A stretch of DNA of 64,000 bases from positions 1,564,875-1,628,874 of the forward strand of contig NZ_AP018929.1 of NCBI RefSeq assembly GCF_008326425.1. Direction: 5' to 3'. A model generated the notes under the pieces. The model was not told the DNA's origin. It searched no databases and saw nothing but the letters and a program-made list of their open reading frames with translations. Shown here in pieces: positions 54,768 to 64,000 of the stretch. How positions within the stretch are numbered: position 1 is the stretch's first letter; the number at the start of each line of letters is the position of its first letter. This DNA comes from Sulfuracidifex tepidarius (GTDB lineage Archaea > Thermoproteota > Thermoprotei_A > Sulfolobales > Sulfolobaceae). Position numbers and translations under genes: made by a program.

Positions 54768-55490
54768 CTAAATCCTAAATAATGTTATTATCTGAAATTT
54801 ATTCTCTAATTCGGGAGGAAGTTTATGTCCACTAGCGATTATTATTGCTCCTAATATCTTAGCGCCAGCACGTGATGCTAAGTTATACAAGGCAGTTAGA
54901 GTCTTCCCTGACCTTAAAACGTCATCTACTAAGACTACTTTATCATTCTTCTTTATGAGGTCTTCCCTTAGATAAATCGAGCTTACGACACTGTTACTTT
55001 CTTTTACATTTTCCTCCAAGTATCTTAGAAATGTAGAATCTTTATGTTTCTTTGCTATTATTAACGGAATATCGTAAATAGACGCTACAATTGTTGCAAA
55101 GGGTAACCCGTTTGACGCAATGCCGACTATTTTGTTTATATTATCATTAATTTTAACTCCTAACGTTAGGCTAAGGTGTAGTTTTAGTAAAGTAGGAAAG
55201 AACAATAAATTTGAAACATCAATGAACCCATCATCAAATACTTTTATTTGATTTCTGAGTATTTGTGACATAGTTAATTTTTCTTTTATCTTTGTTATAA
55301 TCTCAGCTGCTTGTTTCTCACTCGGTATTCTATTGCCATTTACGTATCTGCAAAGTAAACTTTCTTGTACATTAAATATCTCGCTTAATTCCTTATATGT
55401 ATATATTGTTTTTAGTTCTTGTAATAATTCTATAGAAATTAGCCTTCTCCTCAAGTTATCTTCCTTGTTCTGAGAAAACATATATATCAC
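54768..55490 (-). CDS. HTH-phosphoribosyltransferase regulator (GfcR/PyrE-like)
   Basis: A 240-residue protein. An N-terminal helix-turn-helix (TYKELSEIFNVQESLLCRYVNGNRIPS, about residues 29-56) is fused to a type I phosphoribosyltransferase domain whose PRPP loop is KVVLVDDVLRSGKT near 182-195. Similar HTH-PRTase proteins (GfcR) act as sugar-metabolism regulators in haloarchaea, and PurR-type relatives sense PRPP. The PRTase could be enzymatic, but the HTH argues for regulation. The start may be either ATG (55490 or 55481). Confidence 0.82.
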   Translation of the reverse strand: MIYMFSQNKEDNLRRRLISIELLQELKTIYTYKELSEIFNVQESLLCRYVNGNRIPSEKQAAEIITKIKEKLTMSQILRNQIKVFDDGFIDVSNLLFFPTLLKLHLSLTLGVKINDNINKIVGIASNGLPFATIVASIYDIPLIIAKKHKDSTFLRYLEENVKESNSVVSSIYLREDLIKKNDKVVLVDDVLRSGKTLTALYNLASRAGAKILGAIIIASGHKLPPELENKFQIITLFRI

Positions 55491-55562
55491 AGCAAGGCAA
55501 CAAATAATTTGGATGTACTAGATTTTAAGTGCTGATCTATGAAGATAGACCCACGCTGTGAA

Positions 55563-57640
<2,078 letters not shown>

Positions 57641-57883
57641 TTACCTCTTTGTAGTTAACTTTCTGGCCTCTCTTTCTGTTTCCCTTAAAATAAGTATGTC
57701 TCCTAGTCTAACAGGACCTAGCACGTTTCTTGTTAGTATTCTTCCTTTATCTCTTCCCTCTAAGACCCTGACCCTTACTTGAGTAACTTCCCCGGTTACT
57801 CCAGTCTTAGCTAAAATCTGGATTACTTCTGCCGGAAAGCCAAATTCTTCTATTATTGAGCCAGACTGTTGTTTTTCGCTCAT
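57641..57883 (-). CDS. rps28e: 30S ribosomal protein S28e
   Basis: An 80-residue protein with the S28e OB fold: [58 protein letters not shown]. The last segment is the family signature. Divergent from rpl24e across a 68-base promoter region. Confidence 0.95.
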   Translation of the reverse strand: MSEKQQSGSIIEEFGFPAEVIQILAKTGVTGEVTQVRVRVLEGRDKGRILTRNVLGPVRLGDILILRETEREARKLTTKR

Positions 57884-57951
57884 GTTTGATCCTTATGAAA
57901 TAGGGAACATTCGACTTAAATACTTGCCTCATAATTTTTAGTTGGATAAGG

Positions 57952-58125
57952 ATGGAATGTAGCTTTTGTGGTAAAACTATACCCAAAGGAACTGGTATGC
58001 TATATGTGAAAACTGATGGTACTCTACTTTGGTTTTGTTCTAGTAAATGTAGAAAGTATATGCTAAAGTATAAGAAAGATCCCAAGAAGCTAAAGTGGAC
58101 TTCCAGCTATATGGGAAATAGATAA
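57952..58125 (+). CDS. rpl24e: 50S ribosomal protein L24e
   Basis: A 57-residue zinc protein: [21 protein letters not shown], then [25 protein letters not shown]. The four Cys (3, 6, 29, 33) and the KCRKYxLKxKxxPxKxxWT tail are typical of L24e. ndk begins 5 bases after its stop, as in many archaeal rpl24e-ndk-infB clusters. Confidence 0.95.
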   Translation: MECSFCGKTIPKGTGMLYVKTDGTLLWFCSSKCRKYMLKYKKDPKKLKWTSSYMGNR

Positions 58126-58130
58126 GCGCT

Positions 58131-58556
58131 GTGATGGAAATGGAAAGAACCTTCGTTATGATAAAGCCTGACGCAGTGAAGAGAAATTTGATAGGTCAGA
58201 TAATTTCGAGGTTTGAACTCAGAGGTCTAAAGATAATAGGAATGAAGATGCTTAAGATGGACAGGGAAACTGCAGAGAAACTATATGCGGAACATCAAGG
58301 AAAACCTTTCTTCCAAGAGTTAGTCAGCTATATAACTTCTGGACCTGTTGTGACTATGGTCATAGAGGGAGACGGCGTGGTTCAGCTAATCAGAAAAATG
58401 ATAGGTAACACTGATCCTAAAGAATCTCCGCCTGGGACAATAAGGGGTGATATGGCTCTCTCTAAATCTGAGAACGCTATCCATGCCTCAGATTCCCCCG
58501 AGAAGGCACTTAGGGAAATGTCTATTTTCTTTACGGAGAAAGAACTCCTTCAGTAA
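58131..58556 (+). CDS. ndk: Nucleoside diphosphate kinase
   Basis: Balances NTP pools by phosphate transfer through His. About 138-141 residues, starting at GTG 58131 or at ATG 58134 or 58140 ([19 protein letters not shown]). It carries [21 protein letters not shown], the GTIRGD loop near 102, and the active-site segment [12 protein letters not shown] near 114. It ends convergently with infB, 126 bases apart. Confidence 0.96.
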   Translation: MMEMERTFVMIKPDAVKRNLIGQIISRFELRGLKIIGMKMLKMDRETAEKLYAEHQGKPFFQELVSYITSGPVVTMVIEGDGVVQLIRKMIGNTDPKESPPGTIRGDMALSKSENAIHASDSPEKALREMSIFFTEKELLQ

Positions 58557-58682
58557 GATAACTTAAAACGAATATCATTACTTATAGCTTAAGATGTTTT
58601 ATTAATATTTATTGATTAAATCTTAATGTTAAATTTTTATGGTCTATGGCTCGAACCTTTATTCCTTTTTTCCTCATCATTT

Positions 58683-60482
<1,800 letters not shown>

Positions 60483-60544
60483 TGAGAATCACCAATACAT
60501 TCAAGCTAGACAAACTAGATATTGAGTTTATTATGTAATGGGAA

Positions 60545-60555
60545 TTATTTATAAT
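60545..60555 (+). promoter_or_regulatory. TATA box of malic enzyme gene
   Basis: TTATTTATAAT lies 30-40 bases before the ATG at 60585, fitting a leaderless or near-leaderless transcript. Confidence 0.5.
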
Positions 60556-60584
60556 CTGCACTAGGCTTATACATTTGATTCTAT

Positions 60585-61862
<1,278 letters not shown>

Positions 61863-61915
61863 TAAACTCTTAAATGCTGGTTCTCTTTCTTTAAGATACA
61901 TTTCTTGGTGAACTC

Positions 61916-62170
61916 ATGAGAGCATCTTCTAGTAAAAAAATAGATCCACGTATACATTATCTTGTACCCAAACATGAGGTATTATCAATAGAGGAAGCTT
62001 TCACTATAATGAAAAACCTAGGCATAAAGCCAGAAGACCTGCCATGGATAAGAGCTTCAGACCCGGTAGTTAAATCGATAGGAGGAAAACCAGGAGATAT
62101 TATTAAAATTACCAGAAACAGTAAGCTTACTGGAACTTCGATAGCATTAAGATATGTTATAAGTGGGTGA
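61916..62170 (+). CDS. rpoH: RNA polymerase subunit Rpo5 (RpoH)
   Basis: An 84-residue homologue of the Rpb5 C-terminal domain. It carries the conserved [50 protein letters not shown] and TSIALRYVI. It starts the rpoH-rpoB operon; its stop overlaps the rpoB GTG by 4 bases. Confidence 0.95.
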   Translation: MRASSSKKIDPRIHYLVPKHEVLSIEEAFTIMKNLGIKPEDLPWIRASDPVVKSIGGKPGDIIKITRNSKLTGTSIALRYVISG

Positions 62171-64000
62171 GTACAACGTCACAAACTAACTTAACTATAG
62201 ACGAAAAATGGGTCATAGTAGAGGCTTACTTTAAGGCTAACGGTTTGGTTAGACAACATCTGGATTCGTTTAACGATTTCATTAGAAACAAATTACAAGA
62301 GATTATAGACGAGCAAGGTGAGATAGAAACCGAGATTCCTGGCCTGAAAGTCAAACTAGGTAAGATACGAATAGGAAAACCGAGGCTGAGAGAAGCGGAT
62401 AGAGGGGATAGAGATATAACTCCAATGGAGGCTAGGCTAAGAAATCTTACTTATGCAGCTCCTTTGTATTTAACAATGATACCTGCAGAAAATAATATAG
62501 AAGGCGAACCGTCCGAAGTTTATATAGGAGATCTCCCGGTCATGCTTAAGTCTATAGCAGATCCTACTTCGCAACTATCTCCAGAAAAACTAATTGAGAT
62601 AGGTGAAGATCCAAAAGACCCTGGAGGTTACTTCATTGTTAACGGATCTGAAAGGGTAATAGTAACACAGGAAGATCTGGCATCGAACAGAGCCTTAGTA
62701 GATAACGGAAAATCTAGCTCTAATGTTACACATACTGCGAAGATAATTTCCAGCACTTCAAGTTATAGAGTTCCCGTAACTATAGAAAGAATGAGAGATG
62801 GAACTGTTCAGATATCATTCTCAGCCGCGCCTGGAAGGATACCATTTGCTATCCTAATGAGGGCTTTAGGAATAAATACTGACCGTGACATTGTTTACGC
62901 TGTCTCCCTAGATAACGAAGTGCAGAATGAGCTTCTACCTTCCTTGGAACAAGCAAGTTCAATAAATAACACGGAGGACGCTCTTGATTTCATAGGCAAT
63001 CGTGTAGCAATAGGTCAAAAGAGAGAGAGTAGAATTCAGAAAGCTGAACAAATTATAGATAAATACTTCTTACCTCATATTGGCACGTCTCCTGAAGACA
63101 GGCTAAAGAAAGCCTACTATCTAGCATCAAGCGTATCTAAGGTAATTGAGCTTTTACTTGGGAAAAGGGGACCAGACGATAAAGATCACTATTCCAACAA
63201 GAGGCTAAAGCTAGCAGGGGACTTGTTCGCTAGTCTATTTAGAGTTGCATTCAAGGCTTTCGTGAAAGATCTGAAATATCAATTAGAGAAGTCCAAGGTA
63301 AGAGGCAGAAGGCTAGCTCTAAATGCTCTTGTTAGACCTGATATAATTACTGAAAGAATCAGGCACGCTCTCGCCACAGGAAACTGGGTTGGGGGTAGGA
63401 CTGGAGTAAGTCAGCTATTGGATAGAACTAACTGGCTTTCCATGCTAAGCCATCTTAGAAGGGTTATATCGTCTTTAGCTAGAGGACAGCCTAACTTTGA
63501 AGCTAGAGATCTTCACGGTACTCAATGGGGAAGAATGTGTCCATTTGAAACTCCAGAAGGTCCTAATAGCGGTCTAGTGAAGAACCTTGCATTAATGGCG
63601 CAGATCTCAGTAGGAATAAATGAGTCTATAGTAGAAAAGGTGCTCTACGAATTAGGAGTAGTTCAGATCAGTGATGTGATAAGGAAAATAATAGAGGAAG
63701 GAGAAGATCAAGAAACTTATTTAAACTGGGCAAAAATTTACCTTAACGGAAGGTTAGTAGGTTATTATCCTGATGGGAACGAGCTTGCGCAGAAAGTACG
63801 TGAAAGAAGAAGATCTAATGAATTAAGCGATGAAGTGAACGTTTCATTCATTTCTACAGAATTTATAAATGAGGTTCAGATAAACTGTGACTCGGGCAGA
63901 GTTAGAAGACCTCTAATCATAGTTAAGGACGGCAAACCTTTGGTTGATAAAAATGATGTGGAGAAATTAAAAGCTGGAGAAAAGACTTTCGATGATTTAG
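62167..64000 (+). CDS. rpoB: RNA polymerase subunit Rpo2 (RpoB), 5' part (cut by window edge)
   Basis: The frame starts at GTG 62167 ([38 protein letters not shown]) and is open to the window end, giving 611 residues of an expected ~1,120. Visible motifs are [23 protein letters not shown] (lobe) and [16 protein letters not shown]. The fork region is [45 protein letters not shown]. Crenarchaeal Rpo2 is an undivided subunit, consistent with no stop here. GTGA overlap with rpoH. Confidence 0.96.
   Translation, partial: MSTTSQTNLTIDEKWVIVEAYFKANGLVRQHLDSFNDFIRNKLQEIIDEQGEIETEIPGLKVKLGKIRIGKPRLREADRGDRDITPMEARLRNLTYAAPLYLTMIPAENNIEGEPSEVYIGDLPVMLKSIADPTSQLSPEKLIEIGEDPKDPGGYFIVNGSERVIVTQEDLASNRALVDNGKSSSNVTHTAKIISSTSSYRVPVTIERMRDGTVQISFSAAPGRIPFAILMRALGINTDRDIVYAVSLDNEVQNELLPSLEQASSINNTEDALDFIGNRVAIGQKRESRIQKAEQIIDKYFLPHIGTSPEDRLKKAYYLASSVSKVIELLLGKRGPDDKDHYSNKRLKLAGDLFASLFRVAFKAFVKDLKYQLEKSKVRGRRLALNALVRPDIITERIRHALATGNWVGGRTGVSQLLDRTNWLSMLSHLRRVISSLARGQPNFEARDLHGTQWGRMCPFETPEGPNSGLVKNLALMAQISVGINESIVEKVLYELGVVQISDVIRKIIEEGEDQETYLNWAKIYLNGRLVGYYPDGNELAQKVRERRRSNELSDEVNVSFISTEFINEVQINCDSGRVRRPLIIVKDGKPLVDKNDVEKLKAGEKTFDDL

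Noticed and set aside
55491-55562. C/D-box sRNA in the gap between gatB and the HTH-PRTase gene
   Set aside because: CTGA and TGAAGA strings occur, but no full C box with correctly spaced C'/D' and D boxes could be laid out.

Overview
The window is chromosomal DNA of a thermoacidophilic crenarchaeon of the order Sulfolobales. The evidence is a low-GC genome, leaderless-style promoters (TATA box about 25-38 bases before the ATG), RNA polymerase subunits Rpo2, Rpo5 and Rpo8, TFE, TFB3, Elf1, PAN and proteasome, an archaeal RNase P RNA, thermosome, PurP in place of bacterial PurH, and the ether-lipid enzymes egsA, GGGP synthase and tetraether synthase. The gene order (tfb3-thermosome, radA, cdc6-1, tes) is that of the oriC1 region of Sulfolobus relatives. 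I cannot fix the genus.

Layout. 1-5.7 kb: FKBP start (partial), S-adenosylhomocysteinase, the KH/beta-CASP nuclease aCPSF1 and glycerol-1-phosphate dehydrogenase, with two tRNA-Val genes that each carry the N-terminal piece of an SSV-type integrase at their 3' end. 5.7-9.8 kb: a minus-strand operon mbf1-hflX-trm56-tfe-C5 methylase-hypothetical. 9.8-16.9 kb: proteasome and RNA processing genes (PAN, PUA protein, PAC2 chaperone, archaeosine TGT, SmAP3, Rpo8, proteasome beta, HisRS, EndA structural subunit). 16.9-25.2 kb: TFB3, thermosome, then a minus operon fbp-rps17e-urm1-cgi121-herA-like, ABCE1, and a 35-residue Asp/Glu/Trp protein directly upstream of ABCE1. 25.5-31.4 kb: tRNA-Arg, rpiA, a SWIM protein, a small membrane protein, elf1, GGGP synthase, secG, RNase P RNA, tsr3, an Lrp-type RAM domain, tiaS and an esterase.

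31.5-33.5 kb holds tRNA-Ala with a third, frameshifted integrase piece, followed by a replication origin: three ORB-like elements around AT-rich DNA just upstream of orc1/cdc6-1. 33.5-42 kb: DUF99, thioesterase, NadM, SAM hydroxide adenosyltransferase, CYTH phosphatase, an NSUN-type methylase, RadA, HIT, IlvA and PheA. 42-54.4 kb: fused siroheme decarboxylase, a FAD enzyme, a purine cluster (purA, two purP, purB), tRNA-Thr, ThiL, tetraether synthase, a riboflavin reductase, two unusual small genes and a glycosyltransferase. 54.8-64 kb: a PRTase regulator, GatB, Upp, S28e, L24e, Ndk, aIF5B, malic enzyme, Rpo5 and the 5' part of Rpo2.

Most of this is informational and central-metabolic core genome. 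The accessory signal is confined to the integrase fossils at tRNA genes. I saw no CRISPR array, no intact insertion sequence and no restriction endonuclease. The points most worth a second look are the twin integrase fossils with a palindrome abutting each tRNA 3' end, the acidic tryptophan-repeat microprotein in front of ABCE1, an exact 99-base duplication between the two ATPase halves of ABCE1, the CTG start inferred for trm56, and a metallo-beta-lactamase-like protein whose metal ligands are all replaced.
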